Origin: JAGXLP01 sp042218715 | GTDB lineage: Bacteria > Bipolaricaulota > Bipolaricaulia > M55B111 | DNA: 14,818 nt | NCBI GenBank assembly: GCA_042218715.1 | Contig: JBDGQU010000004.1 | Span: 1-14,818 of the forward strand | Direction of reading: 5' to 3' | In this document: one piece after another, positions 1 through 6,320 of the stretch | How the letters are laid out: each line of letters begins with the position of its first letter | Numbering within the stretch: position 1 is the first letter of the stretch | The notes under the pieces: model-generated | The model's database searches: none | What the model was told of the DNA's origin: nothing | What the model saw: only the letters and a program-made list of their open reading frames with translations | Translations under genes and position numbers: made by a program

Positions 1-26
1 GCTCTATCCTACTGAGCTACAGGCGC
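1..26 (-). tRNA. tRNA 5' half, probably tRNA-Arg (cut by window edge)
   Basis: On the minus strand, positions 26 to 1 read as the start of a tRNA. The 7-nt acceptor strand is GCGCCTG, followed by TA, the D-stem GCTC, the D-loop AGTAGGATA and the closing D-stem GAGC. The two D-stem halves pair fully. The acceptor and the GGATAGAGC D-arm resemble bacterial tRNA-Arg, but the anticodon lies outside the window, so the identity is a guess. The mature 5' end would be position 26, only 4 nt beyond the rnc stop codon, so the tRNA is probably cotranscribed with rnc. Confidence 0.85.
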
Positions 27-30
27 ACGG

Positions 31-717
31 TTAGGATCTTTTTAGTTTGAGGTATATTTTTTTCGCGGCTGCTTCTTCGGCTTCTTGCTTGCTCCGGCCC
101 TTTCCGGTTCCCTCTAGCTCGTCCAATTTTGCTAATACCCGGTATCGCCGATTGTGAGCTTTTCCCCACTCTTCTTTCACTTCGTAACTTGGCCTTTTGT
201 TGAACCGCTTTTGGGCCTCTATCTGCAGTGCTGATTTGTAATCCAGGACTTCCTGACTATCGACTAAATTGTCAACTTCGTCGCTTAGAATTTCAACCAC
301 GTACTCCGCCGTCCTACGAAAACCCTTTTTCAGAAAGAGAATTCCGATAAGTGATTCGAAGACGTCGCAGAGAATGGATTCCTTGGACCTACCTCCCGAT
401 TCCTTTTCACCTCTACCGAGGTAGAGGTACTGACCGAGATCTAACTCCCTGGCTTTACCCGAAAGTACCGGTTTACTCACGGTGACTGCCTTTATTTTAG
501 ACAGCTCGCCCTCGCTTTTCTCCGGAAAAGAATTATATAAGTGCTCCCTTACTGCCAGCTCGATTACGGCGTCCCCGAGAAACTCCAGCCTTTCGTAGGA
601 TCGATTACCTTCATTCGATTCGTTGACGTAAGAGGTATGAAGAAAGGCTTTCTTTAAGTCTTCATCGGGTAAGTCAAAACCCAGTCTCTTTTTTAACTCC
701 GTAAAGTTCTTTCTCAT
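31..717 (-). CDS. rnc: Ribonuclease III
   Basis: This is a dsRNA-specific endonuclease that processes rRNA precursors and structured RNAs in the cytoplasm. The 228-residue length is normal. The RNase III signature ERLEFLGDA spans residues 42-50, giving acidic residues E42, E45 and D49. The second acidic pair is D118 and E121 in CDVFESLIG. A C-terminal dsRNA-binding domain covers about residues 158-225. It begins DYKSALQIEAQ and ends with the typical GKGRSKQEAEEAAAKK helix. All metal-ligand positions known for the family appear present. The start is the ATG at 717. It lacks a clear Shine-Dalgarno but sits shortly after a good promoter, so the leader would be short. The usual rnc neighbours (acpP, smc, era) are absent. 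Instead a tRNA begins 4 nt after the stop. Confidence 0.96.
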   Translation of the reverse strand: MRKNFTELKKRLGFDLPDEDLKKAFLHTSYVNESNEGNRSYERLEFLGDAVIELAVREHLYNSFPEKSEGELSKIKAVTVSKPVLSGKARELDLGQYLYLGRGEKESGGRSKESILCDVFESLIGILFLKKGFRRTAEYVVEILSDEVDNLVDSQEVLDYKSALQIEAQKRFNKRPSYEVKEEWGKAHNRRYRVLAKLDELEGTGKGRSKQEAEEAAAKKIYLKLKRS

Positions 718-734
718 ATGTCAATAAACGCCCA

Positions 735-764
735 ATTATAACCGGTCCCGTGAAAGTCAATCAA
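735..764 (-). promoter_or_regulatory. Predicted rnc promoter
   Basis: On the minus strand a perfect -10 box TATAAT (740-735) follows TTGATT (764-759) at 18-nt spacing. An overlapping TTGACT (760-755) would give a too-short 14-nt spacer. Transcription would begin about 12 nt upstream of the rnc ATG, giving a very short leader without a clear Shine-Dalgarno. The rest of the perR-rnc gap (about 741-1009) shows no convincing gene or RNA. Confidence 0.6.
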
Positions 765-1009
765 GATGATAGATAAACTGCATCCCGTGAGAAAAGGGAA
801 AGGGGAGATAATTAATTCAATTCTCATTACAAAATGGAAGCTGGGCGAAAATTACCGGACGGTGACACAGGTTTATCGCCTATCTCCTTTACCGCTTACC
901 GGGCTGGCTGTCTTTCGCAATTTTCAGGTCCTTACGGACAAATCAGTCGCCAGGTAAATAGATAAAGGCGGATCACAGGCTAAAAAGTAAATAAAGTTCC
1001 GCTTAATCC

Positions 1010-1435
1010 CTAGCCCTGCTTTGGACCTTCTTCGCACTGGCCGTAAAAGTTTAGTTCGATTCGTGTCGCCTCGAACGGGCAATCTTCCAGTAGTTCGCGG
1101 AGCTTCCTTTCGACCTCGGAGTCTTCGATATCCAAAATTTCCCCGTCTTCTTCACAGATGAAATGAGGGTGTATTTCCGGGGATAGATCGTACTTGGTTT
1201 CCGTTCCGTCCTGGATAGGGATCAATTCCCCCATATCTTCGAGTAAATCGAGAGTTCCGTAGATGGTCGAAGGGCTTATCATCGGATAACGGTCTTCGAT
1301 GTGTTTCTTTATCTCTTTCGCCGTCGGATGGTCGAGCTCCACCAGAGAGTTCACTACTTCTATCCGCTGAGGGGTTACTTTTAGCCCTTCCTCTTTTAAC
1401 CTTTCTCTGAATTTTTTTATCTTATTTTCTTGCAC
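1010..1435 (-). CDS. perR: PerR-type Fur-family metalloregulator with altered zinc site
   Basis: This is a winged-helix repressor of the Fur family, 141 residues from a GTG start at 1435. That start has an excellent AGAGGAG Shine-Dalgarno at 1441-1447; an in-frame ATG at 1501 is less likely. The DNA-binding helix is around RYPMISPSTIYGTLDLL (49-65). Compared from memory with Bacillus PerR, the regulatory metal ligands are all present: H36, D83, H89, H91 and D102 (PerR H37, D85, H91, H93, D104). Aspartate at the last position is the PerR-type rather than Fur-type residue, so the product probably senses peroxide through Fe or Mn. The structural zinc site is unusual. CxxC becomes C94-E-E-D97, and the C-terminal pair becomes C134-E-E-G137, so one Cys of each pair is lost. 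No certain operator was found, and the DNA targets are unknown. Confidence 0.85.
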   Translation of the reverse strand: MQENKIKKFRERLKEEGLKVTPQRIEVVNSLVELDHPTAKEIKKHIEDRYPMISPSTIYGTLDLLEDMGELIPIQDGTETKYDLSPEIHPHFICEEDGEILDIEDSEVERKLRELLEDCPFEATRIELNFYGQCEEGPKQG

Positions 1436-1887
1436 TATGTCTCCTCTTGCAGTTTTATGAATTGCTAAATTGACCTTGATGATAAGGTTAACTGGGTCCA
1501 CCGCTATTTTAAACTACTCTTTTGGGTTTTATTACAACCCAGGTATCCTGTTCGAATTTTTCGGATCTCCCTTTGTCCGGGATTTGAACCCTAGTTCACA
1601 AACAACCGTAATTAATCATACGACCAATAAACCCTGACTTCCACCCGAGTACATAACAATTCTCATCTGAAAATGAATTTTAATTGATAATAAAGTATAA
1701 TAAGTTGGATTCAACAGTTGAAAAATCATTTGACCGATAAAACATATTTTTTGAAGTTGTGCCCGGATGGTTCCTTAGAAATAGGGGAATCTATTCACTA
1801 CAATTTAAGGCTTAAATCGTGAGGCCAGTCGAAGGAAATATAGTATAGATTTACCTTAAATTCGAGTTCGATGATAGGGAGGGTTAA
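1436..1887. other. Long divergent spacer between perR and def
   Basis: These 452 bases separate the divergent perR and def genes and hold no convincing ORF. A small inverted repeat, ACCTT-N6-AAGGT, sits at 1473-1488 just upstream of the perR Shine-Dalgarno and could be an autoregulatory site. An AT-rich patch at 1684-1701 contains TATAAT (1696-1701) and a loose resemblance to a PerR box, TGATAAT-aa-AGTATAA, but the half-site spacing is 2 rather than 1. A tRNA T-arm-like element lies at 1577-1593 and is listed separately. I see no well-spaced -35/-10 pair close to def; TATAGT at 1839-1844 is the nearest -10-like hexamer. Confidence 0.5.
1577..1593 (-). other. Orphan tRNA T-arm-like element
   Basis: The minus strand reads TAGGG-TTCAAAT-CCCGG. 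The core GGTTCAAATCC fits the universal tRNA T-loop (B-box) pattern, and three of the stem pairs are Watson-Crick. No matching D-arm, anticodon arm or 5' acceptor strand is found upstream on the minus strand. It is therefore not an intact tRNA and may be a degraded 3' end or a chance match. Confidence 0.35.
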
Positions 1888-2382
1888 ATGGATATTGTTA
1901 CTTATCCCGAGGAAGTGCTGAGGCGGGAGACAAATACAATAGACGATATAGACGAGGAGATAAGGGATTTGGCGGATAAAATGACGGAGATGATGTTTAA
2001 GGCCGAAGGTGTAGGGCTCGCGGCACCTCAGGTTGGCGTAGGGAAGAGGTTGATAGTGGTTAACCTGGAGGACGACTTCCATATTCTGGTGAATCCCGAA
2101 CTCGTAGAACGGAGCGAGGAAGAGGAGACGGAGGAGGAAGGATGTCTGTCCGTGCCCGGCCCCGAAGCGCCTGTGACCAGGTCGAAAAAAGTGGTAATCA
2201 GAGGAACCGACCTGGACGGGAACGAGGTAAATTTAACCCGGGAGGGGCTGGCTGCCAGGGTATTTCAGCACGAAATCGATCACGTCAACGGGAAGTTATT
2301 TATAGATCATCTTTCGGAAGCGGAACGGGCCGTTACTCTCCGCGAATACAGGAAGCTGCAGGAAGAAAGCGAAGAAGAGTAA
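1888..2382 (+). CDS. def: Peptide deformylase
   Basis: A metalloenzyme that removes the formyl group from the initiator Met of nascent proteins. The 164-residue length is typical. All three family motifs are present: GVGLAAPQVG (41-50), EGCLSVPG (84-91) with metal ligand C86, and QHEIDHVNG (127-135) with ligands H128 and H132 and catalytic E129. The last motif has Val where Leu is common (HExDHL). The ATG at 1888 has a GGGAGGG Shine-Dalgarno at 1877-1883. The C-terminus is highly acidic, ending EESEEE. It opens a tight plus-strand run of translation and RNA genes and is followed 25 nt later by the yggS homolog. The more usual fmt neighbour is not present. Confidence 0.96.
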   Translation: MDIVTYPEEVLRRETNTIDDIDEEIRDLADKMTEMMFKAEGVGLAAPQVGVGKRLIVVNLEDDFHILVNPELVERSEEEETEEEGCLSVPGPEAPVTRSKKVVIRGTDLDGNEVNLTREGLAARVFQHEIDHVNGKLFIDHLSEAERAVTLREYRKLQEESEEE

Positions 2383-2407
2383 CCGATAATAATCCGGAGT
2401 GAGCTTT

Positions 2408-3085
2408 ATGCCAGACATCAGGAAGAGATTTAGGAAAATTAGGGATTCTCTCCCCGACGATGTTCGGTTGGTGGTCGCGACCAAGTCCCGAAGCGTAGAC
2501 GAAATCAAAGAGGTTATCGACGCCGGAGCGAACTACATTGGTGAAAATTATACTCATCCGGAGGCGACCGAAAAATTCGAAAAACTTGGGGAGTTAAGGA
2601 ACGATGTCAGCTGGGAGTTAATCGGTCACCTGCAAAAAAACGACATAAATAAAGCGTTACCTATATTTGATAGAATCCAGACGGTGGAGTCGGTCTCCAA
2701 GGCTAAGCATATAGACAAAAGGGTCGAAAAAGCCGGGAAGAAAGTCGTACCTGTACTGATAGAAGTAAATAGCGGTGAAGAAGAAAGTAAGTACGGAATA
2801 AAGCCCAAGAAAGCCGCTCTTAAGGAGGTCGTTCGGGGGATTGGTCAATTGGAACACCTCCGACTGGAAGGTTTAATGACGATGGGTCCCTACGAAGGAG
2901 ACCCGGAAGACGCCAGGCCCTATTTTAGAGTTACCCGGGAACTGTTCGAGGCTGGCCAGGACTACGTTAGTGGTAAAGACAGAATGGAGATTCTGTCGAT
3001 GGGAATGACGAATTCTTATCGGGTAGCCGTGGAAGAAGGAGCGAATATGGTAAGGGTTGGGACCGGAATATTCGGTCCCAGGTGA
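2408..3085 (+). CDS. yggS: YggS/PLPBP-family pyridoxal-phosphate homeostasis protein
   Basis: A cytosolic PLP-binding protein with an alanine-racemase-like barrel. The family helps maintain PLP and amino-acid balance and has no firmly assigned enzymatic reaction. The protein is 225 residues. The Schiff-base lysine is K26 in VVATKSRS. Family motifs follow: IGENYTHPEA (44-53), WELIGHLQKN (69-78), EVNSGEEESKYG (119-130), EGLMTMGPY (154-162) and LSMGMTNSY (196-204). The C-terminus VRVGTGIFGPR is diagnostic. The ATG at 2408 is preferred because GGAG at 2396-2399 lies 8 nt upstream. The in-frame GTG at 2399 overlaps that Shine-Dalgarno. Here the gene lies between def and rnpA rather than in the yggT or sepF neighbourhoods common elsewhere. 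Confidence 0.94.
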   Translation: MPDIRKRFRKIRDSLPDDVRLVVATKSRSVDEIKEVIDAGANYIGENYTHPEATEKFEKLGELRNDVSWELIGHLQKNDINKALPIFDRIQTVESVSKAKHIDKRVEKAGKKVVPVLIEVNSGEEESKYGIKPKKAALKEVVRGIGQLEHLRLEGLMTMGPYEGDPEDARPYFRVTRELFEAGQDYVSGKDRMEILSMGMTNSYRVAVEEGANMVRVGTGIFGPR

Positions 3086-3120
3086 CTTCCCTCTGCCAGT
3101 TATCGGGAGGATTTTCTTGA

Positions 3121-3510
3121 TTGTACCGACTTCGTCGAATAAAATCTATGTCCGATAATCGGTTTCCCAAAGAGAATAGATTGGTTAGAGAGGCCGAATT
3201 TTCCCGGGTCTACGATAATGGTTTTCGGTTCGACGGGGGAAGTTTCGTATTTTATCTTCTGGACAAGGATGACTCTAACCCGAGAATTGGCATAGTAACC
3301 CCGAAATACGTTGGCACTGCCGTGAAGAGAAACAGGGTAAAGAGGCTAATTCGAGAAAGTTTTAGAAAAAACAAAGACACGTTTAACGGTCTTGATCTTA
3401 TCGTCAGGCCAAAAGAAAATGCGGCCGGTTTAACTAACGATGAACTTGTTGAGAGGTTCTTGACCGATTTCCGATCCAGCAGGGAGCGTTTTTGTCCCTC
3501 CGACAAATGA
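3121..3510 (+). CDS. rnpA: Ribonuclease P protein component
   Basis: The basic protein subunit of RNase P, which assists the catalytic RNA in maturing tRNA 5' ends. The diagnostic segment GTAVKRNRVKRLIRESFR (65-82) contains the conserved RNR motif. It is preceded by the family's opening region, FPKENRLVREAEFSRVYDNG. Start choice is uncertain. TTG at 3121 gives 129 residues and lies 10 nt after GGGAGG (3105-3110). ATG at 3148 gives 120 residues, matches where homologs normally begin, but has no Shine-Dalgarno. In most bacteria rnpA follows rpmH near dnaA or yidC. Here it sits between yggS and greA, 35 nt after yggS, which is an unusual location. Confidence 0.93.
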   Translation: MYRLRRIKSMSDNRFPKENRLVREAEFSRVYDNGFRFDGGSFVFYLLDKDDSNPRIGIVTPKYVGTAVKRNRVKRLIRESFRKNKDTFNGLDLIVRPKENAAGLTNDELVERFLTDFRSSRERFCPSDK

Positions 3511-3551
3511 CGGGGATCTCCGGACTAATTTTGGTTAAAAGGTGGTAGAAA

Positions 3552-4043
3552 ATGGTGACTAAAGAAGACAAAGAAACTTTCTTTTTGACTCAGGAAGGCC
3601 ACGATGCCAAGGTGGAAAAGTTAAAAAGTATTAGACACGAATTATACGAGGAGCTTCCGGAAAAGCTCAAAGAGGCAAAAGCCCACGAGGGTGATCTAAG
3701 GGAAAACAAGGAATTCATGTTCCTCCGAGAAAAGCAGGATAGACTCCAGGCTGAAGTGAAAAGGCTGGAGAACCTTCTCGATAAGGCGGAGATTATCGAC
3801 CAGTCGGACATAAGATCGGACATGGTCTCGATAGGAACTAAAGTTATCCTCCAACCGAAAGAAGGAAACGGTCCCGAGACGTATACACTGGTGAGTCCGG
3901 CGGAGGTAGACCTGGAAAAGAACAAGATTTCTGTCGATAGCCCCATAGGAGAGGCGTTAATGGGACACCAGCAGGGAGAGGAAATCGTGGCGGAAACCCC
4001 GAGCGGGAAGAGACGATACAAGATACTGGGGATCGGGGAGTGA
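3552..4043 (+). CDS. greA: Transcription elongation factor GreA
   Basis: GreA rescues backtracked RNA polymerase by stimulating cleavage of the nascent transcript through the secondary channel. It is 163 residues. The N-terminal coiled coil (about 10-80) carries the acidic tip GDLRENKEF (47-55), keeping D48 and E51, the residues that position the catalytic metal. The segment after the tip reads FMFLREKQ instead of the usual xAAKE, a modest deviation. The C-terminal FKBP-like domain has SPIGEALMGHQQGEEI (130-145) and ends in TPSGKRRYKILGI. The ATG has AGGTGG at 3540-3545. It is followed 4 nt later by lysS, a common greA-lysS pairing. Confidence 0.95.
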   Translation: MVTKEDKETFFLTQEGHDAKVEKLKSIRHELYEELPEKLKEAKAHEGDLRENKEFMFLREKQDRLQAEVKRLENLLDKAEIIDQSDIRSDMVSIGTKVILQPKEGNGPETYTLVSPAEVDLEKNKISVDSPIGEALMGHQQGEEIVAETPSGKRRYKILGIGE

Positions 4044-4047
4044 GATT

Positions 4048-5547
4048 TTGTCTAACGAAGCGGAATCAGAATCCACGAGGGACACCAACGTCCTTCGGGA
4101 AGAAAGAATAGAAAAACTTTCGGAACTCCGAGAGAAAGGTCTTGACCCTTACCCCCATTCATACGAAAGAACCCACTAACTATCGGAGGTCATCGAGCGG
4201 TACGAAGGGGAAATAGAGTCCGGTGAGGAGACCGAAGAGGTTGTCAAGGTAGCCGGGCGAATAGTCGGGTTCAGGGATATGGGCAAGGCCTGTTTTCTGG
4301 ACCTAAAAGACGGGTCGGGAGAATTACAGGCTTATACGAATGTAGACCTGCTGGGAGAAGAGGACTACGAGATATTAAAGGAACTCGACATAGGCGATTT
4401 CGTTGGTCTCGAAGGGGTAGTTTTCGTCACTCACAGGGGCGAATTATCGATAAAGACCCAAAATTATACGTTGCTAAGCAAATCCCTTCACCCGCTTCCG
4501 GAGAAGTGGCATGGCCTTCAGGACGTCGAAAAGCGTTACAGGCAAAGGTATCTCGATCTGCTCTCCAACGAGTCAACCAAAGAGATCTTCGTCGCCCGGA
4601 GCAAACTGATCAGTTTCTTTAGAAGGAAGCTAGACGGTAAAGGTTTTCTCGAAGTAGAAACACCGTTGATGCAGCCGGCGGCGGGCGGAGCAACGGCCGA
4701 ACCGTTCGTTACGTATCACAACGCCCTCGATCAGGAACTTTATCTCAGGATAGCACCCGAACTTTACCTGAAGAGGCTCGTCATAGGCGGAATGGAAAAG
4801 GTCTACGAGTTGGGGAAAAATTTCAGAAACGAGGGAGTGTCGACCAAGCACAATCCGGAGTTCACGACTATTGAGATTTATCAGGCCTATGCCGATTACC
4901 GGGACGCCATGAAGCTTACCGAGGAATTGATATCCGAAAGTACGGAAGAGGCGATCGGTACGTCCAAGCCCGAAATCAACGGCCGTGTCCTTGACCTTTC
5001 GGCTCCCTGGAATAGAATATCGATGGTTTCCGCCGTAGAGGAAGCGACGGGCTTGAGTGATCTGAAGGAGAAGTCTGAAGCGGAACTAGTTGAATTTGCC
5101 GGAGAAGAAGACGTCGAATTACCCGAAGAGGAAACGGAACCCCAGTGGGGAGAACTGGTAGAACTGTTATTCGAGGAATTCGTCGAGGAAGAAATATTTC
5201 AGCCGACGTTCGTTACCGACTTTCCTACCGACGTTTCCCCGCTTGCCAAGACTAAACGGGACGGAGATAGGGATTTGACGGAACGGTTCGAGGTGTTTGT
5301 TGGAGGGATCGAAGTCGGCAACGCGTTCACGGAATTAAACGATCCCCTCGAGCAGAGGGAACGGTTTCGCCGGAAAGCGGAAGGAGATGGCGGGAAAAAG
5401 GACGAAGAGTTCCTCAAAGCTCTGGAATACGGCATGCCACCCACGGCCGGTATAGGTATCGGTTTGGACAGACTTTTGATGGCTATTACGGGGGCAGAGT
5501 CCATTAGAGAGGTAATCCTATTTCCAGCCCTGAGACGGAAGGAGTAA
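4048..5547 (+). CDS. lysS: Class II lysyl-tRNA synthetase, frame interrupted by TAA at codon 44
   Basis: Charges tRNA-Lys with lysine. The family frame opens at TTG 4048, 7 nt after GGAG (4037-4040) and 4 nt after greA. It runs 499 sense and nonsense codons, the normal LysRS length. Codons 1-43 encode recognisable LysRS N-terminus (EERIEKLSELREKGLDPYP, then YERTH). Codon 44 (4177-4179) is TAA, after which homology resumes in the same frame with LSEVIERYEGE and KVAGRIVGFRDMGKACFLDL. The first later in-frame start is ATG 4279, which would give a 422-residue protein lacking the N-terminus and first OB-fold strand, with no proper Shine-Dalgarno. The catalytic core is intact: motif 2 around GKNFRNEGVSTKHNPEFTT, and motif 3 as GIGIGLDRLLMAIT. 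The cause may be sequencing error, mutation, truncated initiation or readthrough. TAA ends several other genes here, so codon reassignment is unlikely. Confidence 0.9.
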
Positions 5548-5552
5548 ACCGG

Positions 5553-6143
5553 ATGGAAACGAAAATATCGAGTTACTGGCGTGGTTTAGTAGAGAGGCTG
5601 GATGATTTTGCTCTCTGGTTGGTCAATCAGGACGAAATGGGGCTCGAGGTAATCAGCGAGAGCTGGTTTACCAAAAAATTTTCTCGTTATCTGGTTGCGG
5701 CTACTTATTTCGGGGACGGTTACCTCTGGGGGCTGGCGGGACTTGCCCTGATCTTGTTCGGAGGACAGAAAGGACACAATTACGTGTTGATCGGACTGGC
5801 GATCAGTATTATCAATATCGCCGTCTTCCGACTGGTAAAAACGGTCATGGAGAGACCTCGACCGGTGACTCTTAGGTCGCGACCGCTGAAATATAGAATG
5901 ATCGACGATTTTGCTTTTCCCTCGGGCCACGCCACGGTCGCTTTTGGGGTGGCTTATATTATTGCTTCCGCCTATCCAGATTTGTGGTGGGCCTGGGCCG
6001 GCGCTTACCTGGCCTCCATTGTTATAAGTCTGTCGCGAATATTCGTGCGGGAACACTACCCGTCGGACGTAATCGGAGGGGCCATAATCGGGACCCTGGT
6101 TACTTCTATTCTCTTACCCGTTTTTTCCAGCCTCGTGTTTTAA
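5553..6143 (+). CDS. PAP2-family membrane phosphatase
   Basis: A 196-residue integral membrane protein of the PAP2 superfamily. These enzymes dephosphorylate lipid phosphates such as phosphatidate or undecaprenyl pyrophosphate at the membrane. The three-part phosphatase signature is complete: K96-x6-R103-P104 (KTVMERPRP), PSGH at 123-126, and SRx5Hx3D with S161, R162, H168 and D172. Hydrophobic segments lie near 56-70, 77-95, 126-141, 145-162 and 173-195. The substrate cannot be read from the sequence; undecaprenyl-PP phosphatase is one possibility. The ATG is 5 nt after the lysS stop, with AAGGAG at 5538-5543 inside the lysS end, so it is probably cotranscribed. A hairpin and T-run follow at 6181-6210. 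Confidence 0.9.
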   Translation: METKISSYWRGLVERLDDFALWLVNQDEMGLEVISESWFTKKFSRYLVAATYFGDGYLWGLAGLALILFGGQKGHNYVLIGLAISIINIAVFRLVKTVMERPRPVTLRSRPLKYRMIDDFAFPSGHATVAFGVAYIIASAYPDLWWAWAGAYLASIVISLSRIFVREHYPSDVIGGAIIGTLVTSILLPVFSSLVF

Positions 6144-6180
6144 CTTACCTTGATTTTATTGTCTATACCCTCTACTGCTT

Positions 6181-6210
6181 TCCCGGCTACCGGGATTTCG
6201 CATATTTTTT
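6181..6210 (+). terminator. Intrinsic terminator for the def-lysS-PAP2 run
   Basis: TCCCGG-CTA-CCGGGA forms a 6-bp GC-rich hairpin (6181-6195). It is followed by TTT, a short interruption and a six-T run at 6205-6210, 37 nt after the PAP2 stop. The interrupted T-tract makes it moderate rather than strong. Confidence 0.5.
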
Positions 6211-6255
6211 ACCCTTTTAAGGTCAAATCAGTTGTCAGATAAGGGGCAGCGGGGC

Positions 6256-6281
6256 AAAAACGGGCTAAATATTTAAGCCCG
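6256..6281 (-). terminator. Intrinsic terminator for the trkA-trkH operon
   Basis: On the minus strand CGGGCT and AGCCCG form a 6-bp stem with a 9-nt AT loop (6281-6261). TTTTT follows immediately (6260-6256). It lies 39 nt beyond the trkH stop and faces the plus-strand terminator. Confidence 0.65.
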
Positions 6282-6320
6282 ACTGTGGTGAAAGAATTAA
6301 GACACAATTAGGAGAGGAAC

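Noticed and set aside
766..957. 63-codon plus-strand ORF between rnc and perR
   Set aside because: No Shine-Dalgarno, no recognisable family, and it overlaps the -35 region of the rnc promoter.
1436..1501. 22-residue N-terminal extension of the PerR-type protein from ATG 1501
   Set aside because: The GTG at 1435 has a strong Shine-Dalgarno and matches the usual family start. The extension reads like leader DNA.
1560..1660. Complete tRNA gene around the T-arm motif
   Set aside because: No matching acceptor, D-arm or anticodon arm could be built on the minus strand.
1684..1701. PerR box in the perR-def spacer
   Set aside because: The half-sites are imperfect, the spacing is off by one, and the patch is about 200-250 nt from both genes. 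Chance is likely in AT-rich DNA.
4177..4179. TAA reassigned as a sense codon in this organism
   Set aside because: TAA also terminates rnc, def, PAP2, the permease and lysS itself, so a genome-wide code change is not supported.
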